The translations under genes and the position numbers were made by a program. From NCBI RefSeq assembly GCF_047511655.1, contig NC_133397.1, forward strand, positions 14,533,501 through 14,597,500: DNA of 64,000 bases, given 5' to 3'. Positions 1-11,940 of this stretch are shown piece by piece. How positions within the stretch are numbered: position 1 is the first letter of the stretch; the number at the start of each line of letters is the position of its first letter. The DNA comes from Castor canadensis. Its lineage: Eukaryota > Chordata > Mammalia > Rodentia > Castoridae. The notes below the pieces were generated by a model, which saw only the letters and a list, made by a program, of their open reading frames with translations, was not told where the DNA came from and made no database searches.

Positions 1-785
1 ATGATAATATATTGTGGTGTAGTTCTATTTTGGTCAAGCTGTTTGGTGTTCTGAAAGCTTCCTGTACCTGAATGGGCATAGTTTCCTCTAGATTTGGGAA
101 ATTTTCTTGTTATTTTGTTGCATATATTAAAAATTCCTTTTGCTTGCATCTCTTCTCCTTCTTCAATGCCCATGATTTTCAGGTTTGGTCTTTTGATGGA
201 GTTGGTGAGTTCTTGCATATTCTTTTCACAGGAGTTGTTTTACTAATAGCTCTTCAGTTTTTCCTTTAATTTTCATTTCATCTTCAAGTTCTGAGATTCT
301 GTCTTCTGCTTGTTCTAGTCTGCTGGAGTGGCCTTCCATTGTGTTTTTTATTTCTGTTTCATTCTTTTCTCTCATGTTTTCCATATCATGGGTCACTTCC
401 TCTTTAACATTGTCAATTTTCACCCTTAATTCATTTATCTCTCTATTTATGGTGTTCTGTGTTTCACTTTGGTATTTATTCAGGGCTCCTATGAGTTCAT
501 TTATTTGTTTTTGTGTCTTCTCATATTCTTTGTTTTTGTTACCTTGGAATTTCTTGAGTGCCTCCTGTATGTTTTGGCTGAACATATCTAGTCACATCTC
601 TATGAAATTCTCAGTGATCACTTGCAGGATTTCTTCTTTCTGGGTGGTCTTGTGGGCTTTGTTGGGTTCCTTGGCATAGTTTATCTTTGTTATGCTGGAG
701 CCTCGAACTGGGTATCCATTTTCTTCATTTCCCTATGAATCCTGTATTAATTTATTTTGGGGAGGAGAATGGTTTCCATCTCTCC
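1..785 (-). pseudogene. L1 ORF1 fragment (RNA-binding chaperone), decayed
   Basis: The minus strand encodes the coiled-coil part of L1 ORF1p: 226-585 reads as 119 residues rich in E, K and Q heptads with the hallmark EDRISELEDEM. Upstream, alignment to the ORF1 at 18349 continues to about 785 but with stops (for example TGACTAG near 590) and a lost start. The C-terminal RRM region lies off the left edge. Confidence 0.85.
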
Positions 786-1922
786 ACTTGGTGCTGTTTC
801 TGTTCCTGGTCTGTGTGTAATTTAGTATTAGCTAATTTACAATAGTAAAATGAATAAAACAAAGAAAGAAAGAAAAAAAGAGAGAGAGAGAGAACCAAAG
901 AAATCAACAGGGAGAAGTGGTAGACAAATAGAGAACAAGACAAAAAAACACATTAAAAAAAAATTCCAGGTTCAGGAACAATAGAATTTCAGTCTTAGTA
1001 GTTCTGGTGTTATTCTTTCAGTGTCCAGTCCTGATTTTGGTATTTAAGCAGAAGCTCTGTCTTAGTCTTGCAGGTGGTTGGGGAGACTTGTCAGTTCTTT
1101 TTTCCTGTCTTTCAGTGGCAGCTGCTTAGTCAGCTCCTCCCTCAGTGAGATGTGACTTTCCTCAGGTTCCAGAGATCAGCTCTGTGGCCCACTGGCTGTC
1201 CTGCCTTGGAGTTGGGTTTTCACTGTGTTGGTTTACTGGGGGCTTGTTTCTTTGCCTCACACCCTTACTCTGGGGCAAGGTCAGATATCCATCAGTCAGC
1301 TCCCTGCTGTCAGCATGTTATGCTGGTTTTCTGACTGTTTTTCAACTTTGCAACATCATTCAACTTTGGATGTTGCTCACTGGCTCAAGAGATGAACTTT
1401 GTGGGCCGCTATCTGCCCTTTTTCAGGCAGCGCCTTACCACCTGCCCTCTGTAGGCCATTCTGCTTTTCCAGTGTCTGTTTACTGAAAGTTCACGTGGAG
1501 ATCAGCTCCTTGCTACTCCCCCCTTCTCCAGTGCACCCAGAGCACCCTACCCCTCTGCTGCATGTCCTTTTTAGTTCCTTGTTTATTATTCACTTATTTT
1601 TTTTCCTGTGGGGTGGGGTTCTGTCTGCCCAGGGGGCTATGGTGGTTCATCCCAGGGGCAGCTGTGGAAATGCTCACCTGTTGGTCTGCATCTCCCAAGC
1701 AGGTTTGGAGCCGGTGTCTGGCGGCATGGGAGCCCTGCTGTTTTCTCAATGTAATGTAGCATGAAGAAGCTTGGTATGGGCTATGGGTCCAGGGTGTCAG
1801 AGTTTTGATTCTCTTTGGTGGTTTTTTTTCTGCCAAGCATGGCTCCAGCATCTTAGCAAAATTTTTGATTTACAGAGCTCACATTGTCTGCTTCTGCCCT
1901 CTAGTCGCCATCTTGGATCCTC
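1..1922 (-). mobile_element. Older L1, 5' part, antisense, cut by window edge
   Basis: Read on the minus strand, the element starts near 1922 with GGATCCAAGATGGC, the same kind of start as the full-length copies at 16.7 and 24.2 kb. A 5' UTR of roughly 1.1 kb follows, then ORF1 from about 785 down to base 1, after which it leaves the window. The 5' UTR is clearly diverged from that of the two full-length copies, so this is an older subfamily. A purine tract at 855-900 lies near the end of the UTR. Confidence 0.85.
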
Positions 1923-2319
1923 CCCACATCACCTTTGATGCACTTAAAACTTAATCTCCTCATGTGTGGTTATTTGTGGTAACAAGCTTGTTCCTCACTC
2001 CACTGACTGAAAACCCAACACACCCCACAGCTGCTGACCACACAAACACAAAAGGTCCCTAGTGATCATCACCAAAGTTGTTTAAATACATTCTCCCCTT
2101 TACATGCTTTCTCTAAACTAGCCAATCCACACCCCCATGGATCTTAAGGCATAGCTTCCCAGGAGCTTGCACTTATTCTGCACATTTCCCTTTCCCCTCC
2201 CAGTATTTCTCCCTTGGTTTCCACCAAGTGGGATGTACACCTGCTGTCTCTGGATTCCCACTGGCCAGTGACAGCATCTCTCTTCTCTCTGGGATCTAAA
2301 AGTCACAGACAGTCTTTAT

Positions 2320-2475
2320 TATTTCATGGGTTCTGTTGCACTAGAACCTGCAAGGGAAGTATGTCCTTGTCAACATCTCCATTTTAGACATCTGCCTTCT
2401 AAAACTGTAAGCAAATAAATTTCTATTATTTTTAAGACACCAGTTTGTGTTCATTTGTTATGGCAGACACAGGAA
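2320..2475 (+). repeat. Possible MaLR/ERVL-type LTR 3' end
   Basis: The stretch with AACTGTAAGCAAATAAATTT followed by a CCAGTTTGTG-like segment and TTTGTTATGGCAG resembles the 3' end of MLT/MST-type LTRs as I remember them. The bases between 1923 and 2320 show nothing else I can name. This is pattern memory only. Confidence 0.4.
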
Positions 2476-2549
2476 AATCATCCAGTTCTCACATGGTCAT
2501 GATTAGTAATTAAATCAAAGTCATTGCTATGCCTTCTTGTTGGATGTAT

Positions 2550-2710
2550 TCATTGTTCTCCATCTTTAATGCACATTAAAAATCATCTGAGAAGTTCTTA
2601 AGGTATGAATACTCAGGCCTCATCTCCTGAAGTTTTGCTTAAGTCATTAGAAGACAGGGGACTGATATGATTCTCAGTAATTTTTAAAATCTGCCAGGTA
2701 AAATATAACA
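2550..2710 (+). repeat. MER5A-like hAT DNA transposon remnant
   Basis: A diverged match to MER5A order: a segment like GCACATTAAAAATCATCTGA, then a CTTAAGG spacer, a CAGGCCTCATCTCC core and GATTCTCAGTAATTTTTA. It is non-autonomous and ancient. Confidence 0.6.
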
Positions 2711-3429
2711 TGGATCAGATATTCAGGTCCACTATTAACACCAAATATCCAGAATCTGTACCCCCATGAGATTGTGAGCTGTATCAGGAAAATGACTGAA
2801 TTGTTCCTACCTAACACAGCTCCTACCCTAAAGCAGTTCACAGTCATGGTAAAGGTGAAAGGAGGGTAAGTCAGGGTATGAAAGAGAGCTGTCTAGGAAT
2901 GACAATTACATCAAGTAGAATTATATTCAGGTCAACAATAAACCCCCCAATAAAACTCCCAATAAGTGGAAGTTTATCCAACACATAAAAAGCTACAAAA
3001 CAATCTCATAGTAGACTAGAATTGGTAAGCTAGTTCTAACATTATCAGGGGCCTGAGTTTCCCTCAACTCCTCCCAACTGCACAGCATACATCACAAGTC
3101 ATGGCCCAATGCAGCCACTTGAGTTCCAGAGATAATAAGCACACTATAGCCAGCAGACAGGGATGAAAAGGAATAATCACCCTCCCAATGAGTACCACTA
3201 AATGCATAGGACATCTCCACCCATATCCCAATGACCAGAAATTAGTCCTATGACATTCCTACCTGCAAGAGATGCTGAGAAGGCTGCCTGTGTACAGCTG
3301 AAAAATGAGCCCTCTATACATTATCATAGAGAAGGGAAAACATATATTAAGGGTAATGAATTGCTACCTCTGTCATAATAACTAGCTCTAAAAGAACAAA
3401 CTTCTACCCTGGACTATAATAAAGTCCAT
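2711..3429. other. Intergenic, nothing recognised
   Basis: No open frame with protein-like content and no repeat I can name with confidence. 2770-2890 weakly resembles the L2/MIR 'caaggagctcacagtc' type of old repeat. Confidence 0.5.
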
Positions 3430-3790
3430 ACTGATTTGGGAGAACAGAGAAGGGAACTGCAATTCCAACTAGAAGCATCAGGGAAAGTGTTATTGAAAAG
3501 CTATCATTTAGCCAGGTGTGGTGAAGTACACCTATAATCCCAACTACTTGGGAGGCCCAAATAGGAGAATTGTGAATTCAAGACCAGCCCAGAAAAAGAT
3601 AGCAAGACCTTATCTCAAAAACGAAATGAAAGCAAAGGGGCTGGAGGAAAAAAAGAAAGAAAAGGAAAGGTATCATTTGAGCCAAGCCATGAAAAATAAA
3701 CAGAACAATAAGCAAGGAAAAAGGTGCTCCAGGCAGAAGGAATATTGTCAGCAAAAGCATAGAGACGGGGATTACAGAGCATAGGGTACA
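3430..3790 (+). repeat. Ancient interspersed repeat interrupted by a SINE
   Basis: Text such as AGGTGCTCCAGGCAGAAGGA followed by a GCAAAAGCATAGAG segment matches an old mammalian repeat also seen diverged at 5935-6225 and 36340-36820. I cannot name the family. The copy is split by the SINE at 3510-3670. Confidence 0.4.
3510..3670 (+). mobile_element. B1-like SINE with short TSD
   Basis: Starts GCCAGGTGTGGTGAAGTACA and carries the B1 landmarks CCTATAATCCCAACTACTTG, GGAGAATTGTGAATTCAAGA and an AAGACC...TCTCAAAAA end. It then enters an ID-like AAGGGGCTGGAGG and an A/G-rich tail. TATCATTT flanks it on both sides (3502-3509 and 3671-3678). Confidence 0.8.
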
Positions 3791-3950
3791 TAATATATAT
3801 AGAGAGAATTCTGTTATAGAAAAAAAAGAGAACTTTGAATCACAGAAACAAAATTAACCAAGTTAACTCTCTAGCTAACTGCTCAATAGATGGGTAATGT
3901 GAGATATGAATGAGACTATGAAACATAGTTTGCAAAAAGTAAAGAATATA

Positions 3951-3973
3951 TGTGTGTGTGTGTGTGTGTGTGT
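3951..3973 (+). repeat. (TG)n microsatellite
   Basis: About eleven uninterrupted TG units. Confidence 0.95.
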
Positions 3974-4710
3974 ATGAAACTTTGTTATACTAAGAACTTT
4001 GCATTTATTCTGTTAGCACTCATGAGATAGTTGGATATATTAATAATAATTTTACTGTCCCTTCTTTATGGGAAGTCCATTTGATAAATTGAATCATGAA
4101 ATCTCATTGGTACAATAAGGAAATCTACCAATCACCTTGGAATGCTTTCACACCATTTGATTTCTCCTTACAGCTTTCAAACCATCTAGTAGACACATGC
4201 AGGGAAATCTGTTTGAAAATGACAAGTAAAAGATGTTTTATAAACTCCAGATGGAATTTGGTCTTTACTCAGATCAAATATGAAAAGACATCCAGGCACC
4301 AGGGTAGATATATAGCAAGCCAATTCTGATTCTGTGAAACAAGATTTATTTCATTTTGCTCACTGAACTTTAGTGTGGAAGCAGTAATGCTCCTGTGAGG
4401 AAAAGGAAGGGAAAGTGGAGAGGAAGTAGAAGTGTTACCATTATTTATTGAAAACTACAAGGAAATGAACATAGTGCCAAATATTTTATGTTCAATGTCT
4501 CATTTAAACACAATGTATGACCTGAATAGAACTGATGTTCAGTAAGTTGGAGGGCCCAGCTAGCCCAAGTCATTTGATGGTCAATATCATTCAGTCATTG
4601 GATAACCAAGATTCAGTCACTGAATGATCATTCAAAACCTGAGGTTCATCTAACTCAAAAGCACTGTTGCACAGGTTACATGCACTTTCTTGTTCAATCA
4701 CTCATTATTT
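3974..4710. other. Intergenic, possible MIR trace
   Basis: No gene seen. 4440-4545 (TTATTTATTGAAAACTAC ... GTGCCAAATATTTTATG) could be a decayed MIR, weakly supported. Confidence 0.4.
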
Positions 4711-4770
4711 TCTATTTTTTACTTCTATTTTACTTCTATTTTTACTTCTATTTTTTCTATTCTTTACTTC
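4708..4770 (+). repeat. Short tandem array of TTTTACTTCTA-type units
   Basis: Four or five imperfect copies of an 11-12 base unit built from TTTTTACTTCTA, the last ones degraded. Confidence 0.8.
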
Positions 4771-5934
4771 CAACATACTCCATCCAACTTTTAAACAAAA
4801 TCTTTCTTCTGCTATTTGCTCAGATGTTTTAAATTTCAGTATTCACTGATTTTCTTCATCATTTCAAGTTATCCTCCTTCTTGTTTTATAATTTAACATT
4901 CAAGTATTTTTAAATTTAAGAAAAAACTCACCAGTGGACATGTTCCTTATCCTTCCTTTGAGACCTTCTCATTGTTTACTGCCCTTTGCATAAGCAGCGG
5001 CTGATGTGTTTTCAATGTCTTTCTATTTGCTGCAAGTGTCTGTTTACACATCATTAAAGAACCAAAATATATGACAAATCCATTTGTTCAAAAGGGAAAA
5101 TCCTATCAACCCAGGCATAAAACCAATTGTATAGCACCTAATATTGAGTGCATTTATTTTTTTAAAAAAGTATTTTCAGGATGACTACATGAGTAAAGAA
5201 CATACAGTACTTACCCCAAGGTGTCACTATTTTCTCATAATCCCTACCTATCTTTCTTTCCATGTCTCCATGAAAATTGCAATTAACCACATTTGAACAG
5301 CTGCCAGTCTCTAAACACACTACAGGTTTTCCCACTTAATAGGATTTTATTCACTTTTCTCTCCCTATTCAGAAGGCTCTCTTACATCTTATCTTATAGT
5401 AGTCCTATAAAGTTGACTGTATCTCAAGGTCACCTCTTACAGTCCTTCCAGCAGACTTTTTTGATAACCCTCTTTCTTCCAATTGTAGCACTGTATTTTC
5501 TTCCAAGCACTTTTAATATTGTTTTCACTGTGTAATTATACACAGATCCAGGGAGTCACATGAGCCAATTGTTTGACCTAGTAGATTAATTTAAGGTTTA
5601 CAACACCCATATTACAAAGAAACCCCCTCCATATATCCTATCCTAATCCCAACTCCCCCCTTCTGCTGTAAATTAACTTTATTCTGATTAAATCATTTTC
5701 CACATTCTATTTTACATTACTGGTTTGAATATAAATGTGTGTGTCCTGTATTAAGAGTAAAGAAATTTTCAGGGTCTTTTTACATAATAATATTTGCAGT
5801 TCCATGGCTCTATGATAATTTCAGATTCTGTTAAGTGTTATGAAATAAATAAATAAAGTGAGACAGCAGAGAATAGCCATGCTGACAGGAGGGGAGAGAA
5901 AGATGGGAAAGGAAGTTGGCTATTTTAGGAAAGT
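4771..5934. other. AT-rich intergenic sequence
   Basis: No coding frame or clear repeat. Short open frames here have low-complexity Leu/Ser/Phe content typical of chance. Confidence 0.5.
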
Positions 5935-6225
5935 GTCCAAGCAAGATTTTCTAAATAGATGACATTTTATCTGACTCCTAAGAGAGGAAAAAGAGTTAAT
6001 AGGAAGGACTGGAGGAAGAGTAGAAGAGATAGCATAAGGTGAAAAGGCCTTGAGGTATGAAAGAACATGTTATCTTCAAGTAATAAAAAGGAGGTCAGTG
6101 TTACTGGAGTACAGAGATCAAAAGTGAGGGTGGTAAGAAAGAGGACAGAGAAAAACATGGAGAGTCCAGTGTCATCATAAAGTCTGAATTTAGTATAAGT
6201 ATAATGGAGAGCCATTCCAGCATTG
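5935..6225 (+). repeat. Ancient interspersed repeat, family not assigned
   Basis: Carries the order 'gatgacattttatctga ... aaaggccttgaggtatgaaagaac ... ggtcagtgttactggag ... gagagccattccag', the same old repeat type as 3430-3790 and 36340-36820. No protein content. Confidence 0.4.
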
Positions 6226-6709
6226 AAATCTGGATATTGACCTGAATTGGTTCATGGTTTTAAAAATACTCTTTATCCACACCCTGACCACTGTCCTGCT
6301 TGGGTTTGTCTCCTCCAAGCTCCTGCTTTATAGCTTCACCTGTCAATCAGATGTTTCTTCCTAAAGACTCATCTTCACCTCTGACTCATGGAGTGAAGAA
6401 CAAAGCTGTTTTCTTCTTAGTTACTGACTCAGCTTCCTCATTTCCATCATTTCCCTGGTTACCCAGCATCAGCCTTCTAACATATCCTTCTTCATTCATA
6501 CAGCTCGTATATACAATCCCCACTGCCACCACCCAGATCAGGACATCATATCAAACTCAAGCCTAAACTAAAATAGAACCAAAATAGGTCTGCTTCTTTC
6601 AGATTCCCCAGTCCCTTTCTCATATCTCTTACAATTGTTGCTTGATGTCATTCCCATTCAAAATTTACATCTCCCCAAAATGTTCAAAATCTTCATGTGG
6701 CATTTAAGA
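6226..6709. other. Intergenic, nothing recognised
   Basis: No gene or repeat called. The 88-codon frame at 6300-6566 has no recognisable homology. Confidence 0.5.
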
Positions 6710-8118
6710 CTCATCTTTGTCTTAAGCTTTGCCTTGGCTGAGCACGGTATTTTGTGTTTCCAAATGAACTTTAGGGTTGTTTTTTCAAACTCTGTGATGA
6801 ATGTCACTGGAGTTTTGGTGGGAATTGCATTGAAAATGTAGATTGCTTTTGGTCACACCGTCATTTTCACTATGTTGGTTCTACTAATCCATGACCATGG
6901 GAGATCTTTCCATCTTCTGTAGTCTTCACTTTCTTCAGTGGTTTATAGTTTTCCTTATAGTGGTCTTTCACATCCTTTAAGTTTATTCCTAGGTATTTAA
7001 TTTTTGGAGGCTATCATAAATGGAATTGTTTTCCTATGTTCTTTCTCAATCGGTTCATTGTTGTTGTATAGAACAGTTACATATGTTTGTATATTGATTT
7101 TGTATTATGTTACTTTGCTGAAGCTGTTTATGGTGTCTAGGAGTTTTTTGATGGAGTATTTTTCGACTTTTAGGTATAAGATAATGTCACCTAGGAATAG
7201 GGATATTTGACTTCTTCCTTTCCTATTCATATTCCTTTCATTTCTTCTTCCTGTCTTGTTGCTGTAGCTAGGAATTCCAAGACTATGTTGAGTAAGATTG
7301 GAGAGAGTGGACAACCTTGTTTCATTTCTGTATTTAGAAGCAATGATTTTATTTAGCACAATGTTGGCTATAGGCTTGTCATACATAGCCTTTATTATCT
7401 TCAGGTATATTCCTTCTATTCCTAGTTTTGCCAGTTTTATCATGAAAGGATGTTGAATTTTTTAATTATTCATTTATTCACATGTGCATACATTGTTTGG
7501 GTCATTTCTCCTCCCTGCCCCCTACTCCTCCTTCTACTCCCCTCCCCTCCTCACTTCCAGGCAGAACCTGTTCTGTCCTTAGCTCTAATTTTGTTGAAGA
7601 AAAGACATAAGCATAATAAGGAAGAAAAAGCATTTTTGCTAGTTAAGGATAGCTATACAGAAATATTCCTAACAATTATTTCATGTACACATGTGTTACA
7701 ACCCATGTTGATTCATCTCTAACTGATCTTTACACTGGTTCCTGCTCCCCTTCTCATGTTAACATCTGTTGCTTTAAGGTTTCTATATTAGTTCCTCTGG
7801 AGTGTGGACATCAAACGTTTTCATGTTTTGGGGTTTCTACCTATTCCTATATAGCCTGTATGTGCTCTCCCCTTGTCATGTGGTCCAAGTCCAACCACAT
7901 TGCTGCATTTGCCCTAGAGGATGTTGAATTTTACTGAAGTCTTTTTCTGCATCTGTTGAGATGATCAAGAGGTTTTTTTGTCTTTGCTTCTGTTAATATG
8001 ATGTGTTACATTTAGTGATTTGCAAATGTTGAACCATTCCTTCATCCTTGGGATGAAACAGACTTGATCATGGCATATGATCTTTTTGATATGTTGTTAA
8101 ATTCAGTTTGCCTAATGT
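6710..8118 (-). mobile_element. Old L1, 3' segment of a 5'-inverted copy
   Basis: The minus strand aligns to L1 ORF2 from the RT region (equivalent of [14 protein letters not shown] at the right end) leftward through [11 protein letters not shown]-like sequence (partly beyond the nested insertion) and the LLDTINSFSKV block to about IAKAI near 6710. It is interrupted by the L1 at 7462-7917. At the right it meets, head to head, a plus-strand L1 piece (8111-8800). The real 3' end and poly(A) are not recognisable left of 6710. Confidence 0.8.
7462..7917 (-). mobile_element. L1 3' UTR insertion nested in older L1
   Basis: A 456-bp, heavily 5'-truncated L1 in antisense: the T-rich (poly-A) end is on the left, then TTCACATGTGCATACATTGT and the pyrimidine-rich complement of the L1 3' UTR. 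The 15-bp duplication AGGATGTTGAATTTT flanks it perfectly (7447-7461 and 7918-7932), and old L1 ORF2 resumes on both sides. Confidence 0.9.
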
Positions 8119-8800
8119 TGCATCTCAAACTCTTAGAAAAACAAGAACAAGCTAGACCCAAAATAAGAAGAAGGAGAGAAATAATAAAAATAAGGGCTGA
8201 AACCAATAAAATAGAGACTAAAAAAATATATAAAGAATCAACAAAACAAAAAAGCCAGTTCTTGAAAAAATATACAAGATTGATAAACTCCTAGAAAATC
8301 TGACTAAAATGAGCAGGGAAAATTACCCAAATTAATAAATTAGAAAGAAAAAGGGGGGGATAACAACAAACACCAAGGAGTTCCAGGAAATCATTGGAGA
8401 CTAATTTGAAAACCTATATTCAAATAAAGTGGAAAATACAGAAGAAATGGACAATTTTCTACATATATATGACCATCCAAAACTGAACTAATAGAATGTA
8501 AATCACCTAAATAGATGTATAACATGCAATGAAACTGAAAAAGCAATAAAGTCTCCCAAAAAAGAAAAGTCCAGGACCTGACAGAATGTCCACTGAATTA
8601 CACTAGATCTTTAAAGAAGAACTAATACCAACACTCCTTAAACTATCCCATGAAATAGAAAGGGAAGGAACACTATCTAACTCATTCTATGACACTAGTA
8701 TTACACTCATCTCAAAACCAGACAAACACACAACAACAACAAAAAAGAATTATATCCAATCTCTTTAATGAACATAGATAAAAAAATCCAGAATAAAGTA
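8111..8800 (+). mobile_element. Inverted 5' segment of the same old L1
   Basis: The plus strand aligns to L1 ORF2 from [11 protein letters not shown]...RREIIKIR through the KSPGPDxFSAEFYQ-like block to about MNIDxKI near 8800, with many stops and indels. In L1 coordinates it ends where the minus-strand segment at 8118 begins, so the two are one element with its 5' part flipped. Confidence 0.75.
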
Positions 8801-8860
8801 CATATTAAGAAGCAGGTTCTGAAATGCCTTTTTAGCTGGGATTGAAAGTGTTCCAAGAAA

Positions 8861-10668
8861 TTCCTAGCCAGAGCAATTAGGCAAGATGAAGGAATAAAAG
8901 GAATACAAATAGGTAAAGAAACTGTCAAAATATCCCTATTTGCAGAAAACATGATCCTATACCTTAAAGACCCAAAAAACTCTACTCAGAAGCTTCTAGA
9001 CACCATCAATAGCTACAGCAAGGTAGCAGGATATAAAATCAACATAGAAAAATCATTAGCATCTATACACTAACAATGAGCAAACTGAAAAAGAATGTAT
9101 GAAAACAATTCCATTTACAATAGCCTCAAAAAAAATCAAATACCTAGGTGTAAACCTAACAAAAGATGGAAACAACCTCTACAAGGAAAACTACAAAATT
9201 CTGAAGAAAGAGATTGAGGAAGACTATAGAAAGTGGAGAAATCTCCCAGGCTCATGGATTGGTAGAATCAACATAGTAAAAATGACGATACTCCCAAAAG
9301 TAATCTACATGTTTAATGCAAAACCCATCAAAATTCCAATGACATTCAATAAAGAGATTGAAAAATCTACCGTGAAATTTATATGGAAACACAAAAGGCC
9401 ACAAATAGCCAAGGCAATACTCAGTCAAAAGAACAATGCAGGAGGTATCACAATACCTGACTTCAAACTATATTACAAAGCAATAATGATAAAAACAGCA
9501 TGGTGCTGGCACAAAAACAGACATGAAGACAAGTGGAACAGAATAGAGGACCCAGATATGAAGCCACACAACTATAACCAACTTGTCTTTGACAAAGGTG
9601 CTAAAAATATATGATGGAGAAATAGCAGCCTCTTCAACAAAAACTGCTGGGAAAACTGGTTAGCAGTCTGCAAAAAACTGAAACCAGATCCAGGTATATC
9701 ACCCTATACCAAGATTAACTCAAAATGCATCAAGGATCTTAATATCAGACCACAAACTCTTAAGTTGATACAAGAAAGAGTAGGAAATACTCTGGAGTTA
9801 GTAGGTATAGGTAAGAACTTGCTCAACGAAACCCCAGCAGCACAGCAACTAAGAGATAGCATAGATAAATGGGACCTCATAAAGCTAAAAAGCTTCTGTT
9901 CATCAAAAGAAATGGTCTCTAAACTGAAGAGAACACCCACAGAGTGGGAGAAAATATTTGAGAGCTACACATCAGACAAAGGACTGATAACCAGAATATA
10001 TAGGGAATTCAAAAAACTAAATTCTCCAAAAACTAATGAACCAATAAAGAAATGGGCAAGTGAACTAAACAGAACTTTCTCAGAAGAAGAAATTCAAATG
10101 GCCAGAAAACACATGAAAAAATGCTCACCATCTCTAGCAATAAAGGAAATGCAAATTAAAACCACACTAAGATTCCACCTCACCTCTGTTAGAATAGCCA
10201 TCATTAGCAACACCACCAACAACAGGTGTTGGCGAGGAAGCCGGGGAAAAAGGAACCCTCTTACACTGTTGGTGGGAATGTAGACTAGTACAACCACTCT
10301 GGAAAAAAATTTGGAGGCTACTTAAAAAGCTAGACATCGATCTACCATTTGATCCAGCAATACCACTCTTGGAGATATACCCAAAAGACTGTGACACAGG
10401 TTACTCCAGAGGCACCTGCACACCCACATTTATTGCGGCACTATTCACAATAGCCAAGTTATGGAAACAGCCAAGATGCCCCACCACTAACAAATGGATT
10501 AAGAAAATGTGGTATCTATACACAATGGAATTTTATGCAGCCATGAAGAAGAACAAAATGTTATCATTCGCTGTTAAATGGATGGAATTGGATAACATCA
10601 TTCTGAGTGAGGTTAGCTTGGCCCAAAAGACCAAAAATCGTATGTTCTCCCTCATATGCGGACATTAG
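8861..10668 (+). pseudogene. L1 ORF2 C-terminal half, broken
   Basis: Frames 9099-9614, 9765-10283 and 10369-10668 together cover ORF2 from after the RT palm to the terminal MFSLICGH. Disruptions: TGA at 9613-9615 where sister copies have CGA (CpG decay), and a frameshift near 10240 in the Cys-rich region. The FADD catalytic motif is altered (TTTGCAGAAAAC near 8939). Confidence 0.9.
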
Positions 10669-11150
10669 ATCAAAGGCAAATACAACAAGGGGATTGAATT
10701 TTGATCACAAGATAAAAGCAAGTGCACACAAGGGAGAAATGAGGATAGGTAAGACACCTAAAAAATTAGCTAAAATTTGTTGCCCTCAACACAGAGAAAC
10801 TAAAGCAGATACCTTAAAAGCAACTGAGGCCAATAGGAGAAGGGGACCAGGAAATAGAGAAAAGTTAGATCAAAAAGAATTAACCTAGAAGGTAACACAC
10901 ATGCACAGGAAATCAATGTGAGTCAACTCCCTGTATAGCTATCCTTATCTCAACCAGCAAAAACCCTTGTTCCTTCCTATTATTGCTTATACTCTCTCTT
11001 CAACAAAATTAGAGATAAGGACAAAATAGTTTCTTCCAGTTATCGAGGGGGTCAGGGAGAGAGGGAGTGGGTGGAGTGGGTGGTAAGGGAGGGAGTGAGG
11101 GCAGGGGGGAGAAATGACCCAAGCTTTGTATGTACATATGAATAATAAAA
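10669..11150 (+). other. L1 3' UTR with G-rich polypurine tract
   Basis: Follows the ORF2 stop. It contains a G-run-rich tract at about 11045-11112 and then TATGTACATATGAATAATAA, the conserved 3' end of this L1 family with its AATAAA-type signal. Confidence 0.8.
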
Positions 11151-11188
11151 AAATAAAAATTAAAAAAACAAGAAAGTGTTCCAAGAAA

Positions 11189-11767
11189 CAAATTAGAGGC
11201 TATAAGTGTTTGTGAACTAAATGATCATATGTTTAAATTAGCCATCAAATACACCATCTAGAAATTTCCCCTTAGATGTAATAATGAAAGGTTTTCAAAT
11301 CCCAACTTTGCTCCTTTCTAGTACATGAACCTATGTAAGTTGCATATCCTCTGTTTTAGTTTCCTCAACAATGAAATTAATGTGCTGGAGCATAGTATAC
11401 ACAACAAGATGTTACTGTCAGGAAGGCTCTGTTTTACATATGCTATAAAGCAAGGAGCCTTTGGAAAGTCAGACTTCACCTAGTTGTGCTTTAATAAGCC
11501 ACTGTGCTCCAAGAGTTTGTTTCTGTTAGGATCCACTTTTATGGAGTAAGCATAGTATATGATACTAGATTTGCCTGAAAGAAACTGATGCAAAATATTT
11601 TGGTTACTCTAATAAAATTAATTCATCTGTAGCCCTAGAATTACTAAGTGATACTTCATAATAATTTCACCTAGGTGAACACAAAATGCAAAGATTTAAT
11701 ATTCATTGTAAATAACATTAAAAAATCAAAGACTAGTGCCTACATAATGCTTATTTAATATCAGAAA
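11189..11767. other. Intergenic, nothing recognised
   Basis: AT-rich with no gene and no named repeat. The old L1 does not resume to the right of the TSD. Confidence 0.5.
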
Positions 11768-11812
11768 GCATGCCGGGTATAGTGTTTCAAGCCTGTAATC
11801 CTAGCTACCACC
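11768..11812 (+). repeat. B1-like SINE stub
   Basis: Only the first part of a B1-like unit remains (GCCGGGTATAGTG ... GCCTGTAATCCTAGCTACCA), running directly into the purine microsatellite. Confidence 0.65.
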
Positions 11813-11815
11813 AAA

Positions 11816-11940
11816 AAAGGGGAAGGAAGGAAGGAGGGAGGGAGGGAGGGAAGAAAGGAAGGAAGGAAGAGAGGGAAGGAAGAGAGGGTAAGAGGGTGGG
11901 AAGGAGCGAGTGAGGGAGGAAGGAAAGAAGAAAGGAAAAA
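11816..11940 (+). repeat. (GGAA)/(GGGA) purine microsatellite
   Basis: About 125 bp of GGAA, GGGA and AGAG units, probably expanded from the A/G-rich tail of the SINE stub beside it. Confidence 0.9.

Larger units (their letters stand above)
8861..11171 (+). mobile_element. 5'-truncated L1 (2.3 kb) with 17-bp TSD
   Basis: Begins inside ORF2 RT ([12 protein letters not shown]-like) and runs through the ORF2 end, 3' UTR, G-rich tract and an A-rich tail. GAAAGTGTTCCAAGAAA is repeated exactly at 8844-8860 and 11172-11188. The sequence is close to the full-length copies at 16.7 and 24.2 kb, so it belongs to the younger L1 wave. Confidence 0.95.
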
